Assembly (NCBI GenBank): GCA_003160265.1
Contig: PLQY01000118.1
Span: 963-6,016, forward strand
Length of the DNA: 5,054 bases
Origin: Peptococcaceae bacterium
Lineage (GTDB): Bacteria > Bacillota > DSM-12270 > Thermacetogeniales > Thermacetogeniaceae
Direction: 5' to 3'
Below the pieces are notes generated by a model. It worked only from the letters and a program-made list of their open reading frames with translations. It was not told the origin of the DNA and searched no databases. Positions 1-4,847 of the stretch are shown piece after piece; position 1 is the stretch's first letter, and every line of letters starts with the position of its first letter. A program made the position numbers and the translations under genes.

Positions 1-215
1 AAACCCTTGACCTCAGCTATAACGGCATAGCCGACATTGGCGACCTGTCCGGCCTGAACCTGACGACCCTTTACCTTGGTTCTGACTGTATCACCGGCAT
101 CAGCGATGTGTCCCTGCCCGAACTGACGTACCTTGACCTTGACAATAATGGTATCGATAGCATCAGCGGCTGGAGCTGGTCCAACCTACCCGTCTTGCAA
201 ACCCTTGACCTCAGC
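1..215 (+). repeat. Exact 17-bp direct repeat within the LRR array
   Basis: The 17-mer AAACCCTTGACCTCAGC occurs at 1-17 and again at 199-215, 198 nt (66 codons) apart and in the same frame. It encodes the conserved TLDLS core of LRR units three repeats apart. Exact DNA identity, not just amino-acid similarity, suggests fairly recent duplication or gene conversion within the array. Confidence 0.85.
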
Positions 216-386
216 AGCAACTGCATAAACGACATCGGTGGTCTGACCAAGGCCAACCTGCCCAAACTAACGGTGCTGAATGTGAGCAACAACTACCTTG
301 ATCTCGATCCAACGATCATGTCAGAGATCTATGCGCTTGAGGGAAATGGCGTCCACGTCACGTTCTCTCCGCAGAACGAAGGTTGA
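1..386 (+). CDS. Leucine-rich-repeat protein, C-terminal end (5' end outside window)
   Basis: Reading from base 3, 127 codons run open to TGA at 384-386. The fragment holds about five LRR units with the pattern LxxLxLxxNxIxDI, such as TLDLSYNGIADI, YLDLDNNGIDSI and TLDLSSNCINDI. Three consecutive units of 21, 21 and 24 residues are followed by another 24-residue unit. The C-terminal cap reads roughly LDLDP...IYALEGNGVHVTFSPQ, and this 'ALE..GV.V.f.PQ' ending is familiar from bacterial surface LRR proteins. LRR arrays form curved solenoids that bind proteins or other ligands; the ligand here is unknown. No membrane anchor or sorting signal is visible in this part. Location outside the cell is inferred from the family and from the secreted neighbour. 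It ends 33 nt before the next gene, so cotranscription is likely. The true start and any signal peptide are not visible. Confidence 0.88.
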   Translation, partial: TLDLSYNGIADIGDLSGLNLTTLYLGSDCITGISDVSLPELTYLDLDNNGIDSISGWSWSNLPVLQTLDLSSNCINDIGGLTKANLPKLTVLNVSNNYLDLDPTIMSEIYALEGNGVHVTFSPQNEG

Positions 387-404
387 AATTGAGAAGAACA
401 TCTC

Positions 405-411
405 AAGGAGG
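405..411 (+). promoter_or_regulatory. Strong ribosome-binding site for the helical-repeat gene
   Basis: AAGGAGG lies 8 nt upstream of the ATG at 420. It is a near-perfect Shine-Dalgarno sequence at ideal spacing and fixes that start. It is the strongest site in the window, which suggests this secreted protein is made in larger amounts than its neighbours. Confidence 0.85.
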
Positions 412-419
412 CAAAAGAG

Positions 420-1385
420 ATGGCGCAGGGTAAAAAATGGTTGATTGTCGCTATTGTCGGTCTGGTGATGGTGGTCGTAGCCGTCGGCATCGCCGCGGCC
501 GGCGGGCAGGGGTCGCTGGGCAATGCCTCCCCTACAGTCGGGCAGCAAGTCTATGACACATCAGTAGGGCAGCAGGTCTATGGCGTTCCCCCGGGGCAAG
601 CTGCGACCGTTGAGCAACAGGTCTATGGAGCGGTCTATGGAACTGTCTATGGTGCCGAGAACCAGGACCAGATCTTCCTGGCTAACCTGGCAGCCGCCCT
701 GGGCATTGATAGCACCACGCTGGACAGTGACCTCCAGACGGCGGAGACCCAGGCGGTGGCCCAGGCGCTGCAGAAGGGCCGCATCTCTCAGAAGAGGGCT
801 GAGCAGTTTCAGTCCCAGATCGGCCAGGGGAGGTCCTTGTTCGGCCTGATCGACCCGCGCCAGTTGGCAAAGGCGCTGGGAGTCAAGCCGGCTGCCTTGG
901 AAAGCGCCCTGGAGACCGCCGCCGGGCAGACCGTAGACCAGGAGATCCAGGATGGCGCGATCACCAGCCAGCAGGCCGGTCGGCTCCGTTCCCAGATCAC
1001 GATGGGAATGCCGGTCTTCGGGTTCAGGCTGCGGCCTCAAGTGTCGGTAGCGGTTAACGGCTACATGCTGGTGTCACCGCTGGCCAAGGCCCTGAAAATG
1101 AAGCCTGCGGATCTGATCACCGCCCTGCGCAGTGGCCAGAGCGTCGCCGCCCTGGTGGCAGGCCAGGGGATGACGGTGGCTGCGGTGCAGAGCGACCTGC
1201 TGTCTCTCCTCAACAGCCAGCGCAATAACGGCGCCGTGAGCAGCCAGACAGCCAAAGCCGGCCAATCCCAGTTCTATGACCAACTGCAGCAGAGCATCAG
1301 TTCCGGCGCTTGGATCGGACAGTTGCAACAACTGCAACTGCCCGGGCATCCGAAGGCGGGGGTCAAAAAGAGCCGCCCACTGTGA
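420..1385 (+). CDS. Secreted or membrane-anchored helical-repeat protein with a QQVYG tract
   Basis: A 321-residue protein whose start is fixed by AAGGAGG. The N-terminus has Lys5-Lys6, a hydrophobic core at about 7-26 and small residues at 25-29 (A-A-A-G-G), so it is a Sec signal peptide or a signal anchor. Residues 40-79 are a low-complexity tract with three QQVY units (42-45, 51-54, 66-69) and two further VYG units. Residues 89-142 and 148-201 form an ungapped tandem repeat, 23 of 54 residues identical by my count, with the patterns LAxALG, QxGxIS and LFG/VFG. A diverged third unit covers about 219-290. The form 'LAKALG...ALE...GxITxxqA' resembles secreted proteins of Firmicutes and Chloroflexota annotated as DUF2680/YckD-like or unknown. 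That link is from memory and uncertain. The biochemical role is unknown. The gene lies 41 nt before the cyclase, so it could supply a ligand or partner for the CHASE2 sensor (inference). Confidence 0.85.
   Translation: MAQGKKWLIVAIVGLVMVVVAVGIAAAGGQGSLGNASPTVGQQVYDTSVGQQVYGVPPGQAATVEQQVYGAVYGTVYGAENQDQIFLANLAAALGIDSTTLDSDLQTAETQAVAQALQKGRISQKRAEQFQSQIGQGRSLFGLIDPRQLAKALGVKPAALESALETAAGQTVDQEIQDGAITSQQAGRLRSQITMGMPVFGFRLRPQVSVAVNGYMLVSPLAKALKMKPADLITALRSGQSVAALVAGQGMTVAAVQSDLLSLLNSQRNNGAVSSQTAKAGQSQFYDQLQQSISSGAWIGQLQQLQLPGHPKAGVKKSRPL
537..656 (+). repeat. Short tandem-like coding repeats (GTCTATG core; QQVYG/VYG)
   Basis: GGGCAGCAAGTCTATG at 540-555 recurs with one mismatch at 567-582, and a diverged copy GAGCAACAGGTCTATG sits at 612-627. 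Two more GTCTATGG cores follow, ending at 640 and 652. All are in frame, giving QQVYD, QQVYG, QQVYG, VYG, VYG. The tract lies just after the signal segment and before the helical repeats, where an extended Tyr/Gln-rich linker would face outside the cell. Confidence 0.8.
684..1022 (+). repeat. Tandem 54-residue helical repeat inside the secreted protein
   Basis: Codons 684-845 and 861-1022 encode two ungapped 54-residue units with 23 identical positions, including the shared LAxALG, the conserved G at the 'KGRIS'/'DGAIT' turn, the SQI segment and a terminal FG. This is internal domain duplication. A third, looser unit follows from about 1074. Confidence 0.75.
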
Positions 1386-1401
1386 AGATCGGGGCAAATA
1401 T

Positions 1402-1431
1402 AAAGGGAGCATGGGCGAGCACAGAACATGA
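1402..1431 (+). other. Six-codon mini-ORF overlapping the cyclase start (possible translational coupling)
   Basis: AAAGGGA at 1402-1408 is a fair Shine-Dalgarno sequence but is best placed for the ATG at 1411, not the cyclase ATG at 1428, which is 19 nt away. From 1411 the frame reads MGEHRT and stops with TGA at 1429-1431, giving an ATGA overlap with the cyclase start. Termination there could reload ribosomes onto 1428. Alternatively, the weak GGGCGAG at 1413-1419 serves 1428 directly, and the mini-ORF is chance. Confidence 0.35.
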
Positions 1432-3380
1432 ACCAGGATCAGAACCCGGGAGAGAGCAAGGATATGAGTAAGAACGAGGGCCTGAACGATCGCGGGGTTG
1501 TGAGCGCCGCCCGGGGAGTAAAAGCGGCCCGGAGGGGTAGGGAATACCTGCTTCCCGGCCAGCGCTGGCTACTGGTGCTGGCCACCTTCCTGGTGATCGA
1601 ACTGCTGGTGTTGGGCGGCGTTTTCGAGGGCGCGGAACTGATTCTTTACGATGCCTGGTTTCACCTGTCGGGGGTGCACAGCCCCGGGAGCCAGGTGGTG
1701 GTCCTGGCCATGGACGACCCCTCCATCCAGAAACTGGGGCCGTTGCCCTGGCCGCGCTCGGTGATGGCCGAGTTGCTGGATAAGCTCGATGAGGCCCGGG
1801 TGGTCGGGTTTGACATAATGTTTGATCTGCCCAGCAAGCCCCAGGAGGACCAGGCCCTGGCCGCGGCTATTGCCAGGCAGGGCCGGGTAGTATTGGCCAG
1901 CCGTTTCTATTTCGAGAAGGCGGCGAATGGGAAGACCGTCGAAGTATTAGCAGAGCCGCTGCCGGAGTTTATGAAAGGGACCGTCGACTTGGGCTTTATC
2001 AACATGCCCACCGATATCGACAATGTGGTGCGGCACGTGACTCTGGTGGACGTGAACATGTTCCGGGCGCCATTCCCGGCGCTGGGGCTGGCGGTTGGCC
2101 TGGCGGCCACCGACGTGCCTCCCGGCGCCCTCAAGCTGGAGCACGGGCGGCTCTTGGCCGGCAGCCGGGCGATCCCGGTCGACCGGTTGAACATGGCTCT
2201 GACCGGCTTCTGGGGCCCCCAGGGAACCTTCAAGACCTACAGTTGCATCGATGTGCTGGACGGCAAGGTGCCGGCGGCAGCCCTGAGCGGCAAGATCGTG
2301 CTTATCGGGCCCGAATCGCCGGTCTATGACGACTATTACAACACACCCTACACATCCTCCAACCTGGTCCTGGCCGGCGCCCTGCCCACACCCGGGGTGG
2401 AGATCCATGCGTCGGTGGTGCAGTCATTCCTTGACGGCACCTGGTACCGGCGCCTCCCGGCAGTGCCCAACCTGGCCATCCTATTCCTGGTCGGGTTGCT
2501 CACGGCCCTGGTTTTGAACCGCCGCAGCCCCTGGCAGGGCCTGCTCCTGCTGTTGGGCATGGCAGTTGTGGTGTCCGGCAGCGCTTTCTTGCTTTGGAAC
2601 TTCGACCGGCTGTGGATCAACCTGGCCGCCCCCCTCGCCCTGATCATCCTGGACTACGGCTCCATCACCGCCGCCGACTTCCTGCAGTCGGAATTGGAAC
2701 GACGGCGCACCAGGGCGATGTTCAGCCGCTATGTCTCTCCGGCGGTGGTGGACGAGATCATGAAGGACCCCACCAGGGTGGCCCTGGGGGGCGAGCGCAT
2801 GATGGTCACCGTCATGTTCACCGACATCCGCGGCTTCACCGCCTACAGCGAGAAAAAGCAGCCGGAAGTGGTGGTGCAGCGGCTCAACCAGTATCTAACC
2901 GCCACCACCAAGCTGATCCTGGAGGCGGAAGGCACCCTGGACAAGTACCTGGGAGACGGGCTGATGGCCGTCTTCGGGGCGCCGATCCCTCTTAAGGACC
3001 ATGTCCAGCGGGCAATCAGGGTGGCAGAGGACATCGAGGAGGCAGTCCGCAAGTTGAACGAATACTGGGTGGCGGCGGGCGAGATCCCGCTGCAGGTCGG
3101 CGTCGGCATCAATTCCGGCCCGGCATTGATGGGGAACGTGGGCAGCCCGGAGCGGATGGAATACACCGCCATCGGGGAGGATGTCAATCTTGCATCCCGC
3201 GTGGAGGGCCTGACCAAGAATTTTGGCACCCTGGTCTGCATCAGCGAGCGGTCGGTGCAGCTCCTGAGCGAGGAAGAGCGCCAGTCCCTCGGCCTGCGGT
3301 ACGTGGGGCAGGCGGAGGTCAAGGGGTTTACCGAGCCGGTGGGCGTGTATACGGTTGGCGATTACCGGCTGGACAAGTAA
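1428..3380 (+). CDS. CHASE2-domain transmembrane class III adenylate cyclase
   Basis: A 650-residue protein predicted to convert ATP to cAMP under control of an extracytoplasmic CHASE2 sensor. Order: cytoplasmic N-tail; TM1 about 47-65; CHASE2 about 67-342 with hallmark WPRSVMAELLDKL, VVGFDIMF, SGKIVLIGP and TPGVEIHASVV; three TM helices at about 345-363, 370-389 and 394-412; linker RAMFSRYVSPAVVDEIM (429-445); catalytic domain about 455-645. Metal-binding Asp466 (FTDIRGF) and Asp510 (KYLGDG) are present, as are transition-state Asn587 and Arg591 (NLASR). Lys506 and Thr580 (EYTAIG) occupy the purine-specifying positions and indicate ATP, as in class IIIb enzymes, some of which respond to bicarbonate. 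The usual IGDTVN reads IGEDVN. Length is normal for the family. Start 1428 has a weak RBS; the in-frame ATG at 1464, after GGGAGAGAG, is an alternative that removes only 12 residues. Tandem TAA TAA ends the gene. It probably shares an operon with the preceding gene. Confidence 0.95.
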   Translation: MNQDQNPGESKDMSKNEGLNDRGVVSAARGVKAARRGREYLLPGQRWLLVLATFLVIELLVLGGVFEGAELILYDAWFHLSGVHSPGSQVVVLAMDDPSIQKLGPLPWPRSVMAELLDKLDEARVVGFDIMFDLPSKPQEDQALAAAIARQGRVVLASRFYFEKAANGKTVEVLAEPLPEFMKGTVDLGFINMPTDIDNVVRHVTLVDVNMFRAPFPALGLAVGLAATDVPPGALKLEHGRLLAGSRAIPVDRLNMALTGFWGPQGTFKTYSCIDVLDGKVPAAALSGKIVLIGPESPVYDDYYNTPYTSSNLVLAGALPTPGVEIHASVVQSFLDGTWYRRLPAVPNLAILFLVGLLTALVLNRRSPWQGLLLLLGMAVVVSGSAFLLWNFDRLWINLAAPLALIILDYGSITAADFLQSELERRRTRAMFSRYVSPAVVDEIMKDPTRVALGGERMMVTVMFTDIRGFTAYSEKKQPEVVVQRLNQYLTATTKLILEAEGTLDKYLGDGLMAVFGAPIPLKDHVQRAIRVAEDIEEAVRKLNEYWVAAGEIPLQVGVGINSGPALMGNVGSPERMEYTAIGEDVNLASRVEGLTKNFGTLVCISERSVQLLSEEERQSLGLRYVGQAEVKGFTEPVGVYTVGDYRLDK

Positions 3381-3719
3381 TAAGATCCGATCCCTATTGA
3401 TGCCCTGATCCAGCGGAACGGGCTGGGGTTTCCGTGGCTGCAGCCGGGGCTTGCGGCGCCTCCCGGTTGGCGCAAAAAATATAGGATCTAGGTTAACCAA
3501 CAGCAGGTTTATCCGGACCAGACGAGATTGAAGTTTCCATTCTATTCAAGAAACCTCAGCCATGTTAAAATAAAATCAGCCCACTATGAGGTAAGCATTC
3601 TAGTTCCGCAGTTATAGATAGCCTTCCCCATACCTCTGTTAACGAGCGCCTCTTGCCTTCAACAGAGGGTGGTTGTGTCAGCATTGCCTAATCTTGATCT
3701 ACAAGGATGCGTGACGGCG
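3381..3719. other. 339-nt spacer: GC-rich hairpin region then AT-rich leader
   Basis: No open frame of coding character was found. The first part (3384-3475) is GC-rich with several small dyads: CCAGC 3410-3414 with GCTGG 3422-3426, the perfect palindrome GGCTGCAGCC at 3436-3445, and GCGCC 3456-3460 with GGCGC 3469-3473. None is followed by a T tract, so a classical terminator is not supported. From about 3474 the sequence becomes AT-rich, as expected of a promoter region. A TAAAAT hexamer at 3571-3576 is a 5/6 match to a -10 box, but I see no -35 at the right distance. An 8-bp dyad closes the region (separate entry). The second GAF gene probably lacks an equivalent AT-rich insert. Confidence 0.6.
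3633..3668. promoter_or_regulatory. Perfect 8-bp inverted repeat upstream of the first GAF gene
   Basis: CCTCTGTT at 3633-3640 and AACAGAGG at 3661-3668 are exact reverse complements with 20 nt between them. Arm centres are 28 nt apart, compatible with a regulator contacting well-spaced half-sites, or with a hairpin in the 5' leader. It lies 51 nt before the chosen ATG (3720). No T tract follows, so it is not a standard terminator. Function is unknown. Confidence 0.5.
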
Positions 3720-3727
3720 ATGGATAG
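3703..3727 (+). other. Start region of the first GAF gene: RBS, ATG choice and overlapping mini-ORF
   Basis: AAGGA at 3703-3707 lies 12 nt before the ATG at 3720. The same elements (AAGGATG, GTGACG, CGGCGATG) precede the ATG of the downstream paralogue, whose protein aligns from residue 1, so 3720 is the best start. In-frame GTG codons at 3669, 3675 and 3711 are alternatives with weaker or badly spaced ribosome sites. A six-codon ORF (MRDGDG) from 3707 to 3727 overlaps the start out of frame; it has no good RBS of its own. Confidence 0.5.
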
Positions 3728-4706
3728 CCCCGTTCAGAACAGCACCCAGATCTTCAACGGCCTGGTTCAAAAAGTCTTTGGCTTGATCGATACGGGCGAT
3801 CTGGCCAGCGTGCAGTCGGATGCCTGCGGCTTGCTCCGTCAGGCCTTCGATGCGGTCGAAGTCAGCCTGTCGCCGGCTGCTGCCCTGCAGGAAGGCGCAA
3901 GGAGCAGTGTGGTCCATGAGGATGCGGATCTGCTGCTCAGTTTAAAGAAGGATCAACAACTGTTCGGGCGGTGCCTGGTCAGGGCGCCGAAGGTGCTGTT
4001 TACCGATGCCCAGTTGGAGTTGCTGGCGACTGTGCTCTCCAACCTGTTCGATTGCGTCAGCAAGTATTCCAAGATCAGCAAGCAGGTCAACGAATTGAAC
4101 ACCTATCTCACCGTCAGCGCCAACATCCAGAAAAACCTCAATCTGAACGAACAACTGCAGTGGGTGATCAACCGGTGCATCGAGACCGTCAGCGCCGCCG
4201 CCGCCTCCGTGCTGCTGCTGACGCAGGATGAACAGAACCTGGACTTCTTTGCCGTCGAGGGCGAGAAGAGCAATGTGCTATCCAGGTTGATCATGCCGGC
4301 TGGCAAGGGGATCGCCGGCTTTGTGCTCCAGGAGCAAAAGCCGGTGATCATCAACGACTGCAAGAGCAGCCCCTACTTCTACGGCCAGGTGGACAGCAGC
4401 ACCGGATTCACCACCAGGAACATGATCGCCGCCCCGTTGAATGCCGATCGGCAACTGATCGGAGTCATCGAGGTGCTGAATAAAAATGGCGGCCAGGACT
4501 TCACCAAGAGCGACGCCGATCTGGTGCTGCACATCGCCAACGAGGTCTCGTTCGCCGTGCGCAACGCCCGCATCTTCGAGTATGTGGTCTCCACCTATTG
4601 CAAGATCCTGCAGGGGCAGTCCAACTGCGACGGCTGCAAGCGCCCGCTGAGCAACTGGACTCCCTGCCCGCTCTGCGACTATAAGTATATCGGAGAGAGC
4701 CAGTAA
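3720..4706 (+). CDS. GAF-domain protein with C-terminal zinc-ribbon-like tail (first of a tandem pair)
   Basis: A 328-residue soluble protein with no signal peptide or TM segment. Residues about 10-113 look like a shortened, degenerate GAF: helix IFNGLVQKVFGLID, a small middle, then FGRCLV and the closing helix LELLATVLSNLF. Residues about 114-136 form a helical linker. Residues about 136-288 are a canonical GAF with MPAGKGIAGFV (192-202), KPVIINDC (207-214), GFTTRNMIAAPL (229-240) and LIGVIEVLNK (246-255). N254, K255, F261 and D265 match the cyclic-nucleotide-associated NKFDE motif, but the final Glu is Ala266. The tail has CX2C-X9-CX2C (C303, C306, C316, C319), a likely zinc or metal knuckle, with C294 nearby. 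There is no catalytic domain, so it is a sensor or adaptor. Binding of the neighbouring cyclase's cAMP is inference. The start at 3720 is chosen because the paralogue begins at the equivalent place; GTG at 3669 would add 17 residues. Confidence 0.88.
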   Translation: MDSPVQNSTQIFNGLVQKVFGLIDTGDLASVQSDACGLLRQAFDAVEVSLSPAAALQEGARSSVVHEDADLLLSLKKDQQLFGRCLVRAPKVLFTDAQLELLATVLSNLFDCVSKYSKISKQVNELNTYLTVSANIQKNLNLNEQLQWVINRCIETVSAAAASVLLLTQDEQNLDFFAVEGEKSNVLSRLIMPAGKGIAGFVLQEQKPVIINDCKSSPYFYGQVDSSTGFTTRNMIAAPLNADRQLIGVIEVLNKNGGQDFTKSDADLVLHIANEVSFAVRNARIFEYVVSTYCKILQGQSNCDGCKRPLSNWTPCPLCDYKYIGESQ

Positions 4707-4709
4707 GAC

Positions 4710-4744
4710 TTGTTGAACGAACAATCCAGGCCGGGTTTTCCTGG
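4710..4744 (+). other. Two small hairpins just after the first GAF gene
   Basis: TTGTT at 4710-4714 pairs with AACAA at 4720-4724 around a 5-nt loop. CCAGG at 4726-4730 pairs with CCTGG at 4740-4744 around a 9-nt loop containing TTTT. Each stem is only 5 bp. They may stabilise the mRNA 3' end or slow polymerase, but no good T tract follows, so I do not call a terminator. Confidence 0.35.
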
Positions 4745-4764
4745 CTGATCGGCGTTGGTTGTTG

Positions 4765-4801
4765 TTCCGGTGCGCCCGTAGGGCTTGGCCGGCGCCCGGA
4801 A
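4765..4801. repeat. Strong imperfect hairpin between the two GAF genes
   Basis: The left arm TTCCGG-t-GCGCC (4765-4776) pairs with the right arm GGCGCCCGGAA (4791-4801): 11 base pairs, almost all G-C, with one bulged T and a 14-nt loop. This is the strongest secondary structure I found. What follows is TACTCCTTC, not a run of T. It could be a processing site, attenuator, factor-dependent terminator or REP-like element separating expression of the two paralogues. Confidence 0.6.
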
Positions 4802-4813
4802 TACTCCTTCAAA

Positions 4814-4847
4814 TAGGCGGATAAGGATGGTGACGCAACGGCGATGA
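4814..4847 (+). other. Start region of the second GAF gene with RBS-like motifs and mini-ORF
   Basis: AGGCGG (4814-4819) and AAGGA (4823-4827) precede the ATG at 4844; AAGGA is 16 nt away, which is long. A six-codon ORF from ATG 4827 (MVTQRR) ends in TGA at 4845-4847, overlapping the GAF start as ATGA. AGGCGG is 7 nt before that mini-ORF start, so coupled reinitiation is conceivable. Chance is not excluded. Confidence 0.3.

Noticed and set aside
540..656. CRISPR-like or non-coding repeat array
   Set aside because: Copies are short, unevenly spaced (27, 45, 12, 12 nt) and in frame within a coding gene, so they are protein repeats.
561..1040. Long - strand open frame opposite the helical-repeat gene
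   Set aside because: It is a GC-rich shadow of the + strand gene, which has a strong RBS, a signal segment and internal repeats in its own frame. The antisense product shows no domain pattern.
3436..3455. Sigma-54 promoter (TGGC...TTGC)
   Set aside because: The GG and GC elements are 15 nt apart rather than the required 10.
3451..3481. Rho-independent terminator after the cyclase gene (GCGCC/GGCGC stem followed by a homopolymer run)
   Set aside because: The run after the stem is A, not T, on the + strand, the stem is only 5 bp, and there is no gene on the other strand that it could terminate.
2895..3500. 200-codon - strand open frame across the cyclase 3' end
   Set aside because: It overlaps the catalytic domain, whose + strand translation has every class III motif. 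The antisense product resembles no known family.
3528..3576. Sigma-70 promoter (TTGAAG or TTCAAG with TAAAAT)
   Set aside because: TAAAAT is a decent -10, but TTCAAG is 20 nt and TTGAAG 37 nt away; no -35 hexamer lies at 16-18 nt. Only general AT-richness supports a promoter.
3669..3719. Upstream GTG start (3669) for the first GAF protein
   Set aside because: The added 17 residues have no counterpart in the paralogue, the ribosome site would be only about 1 nt from the GTG, and the region forms one edge of the dyad. Kept only as an alternative.
4278..4724. - strand open frame opposite the GAF domain
   Set aside because: Shadow of the GAF gene; the + strand frame shows conserved GAF motifs and the cysteine tail.
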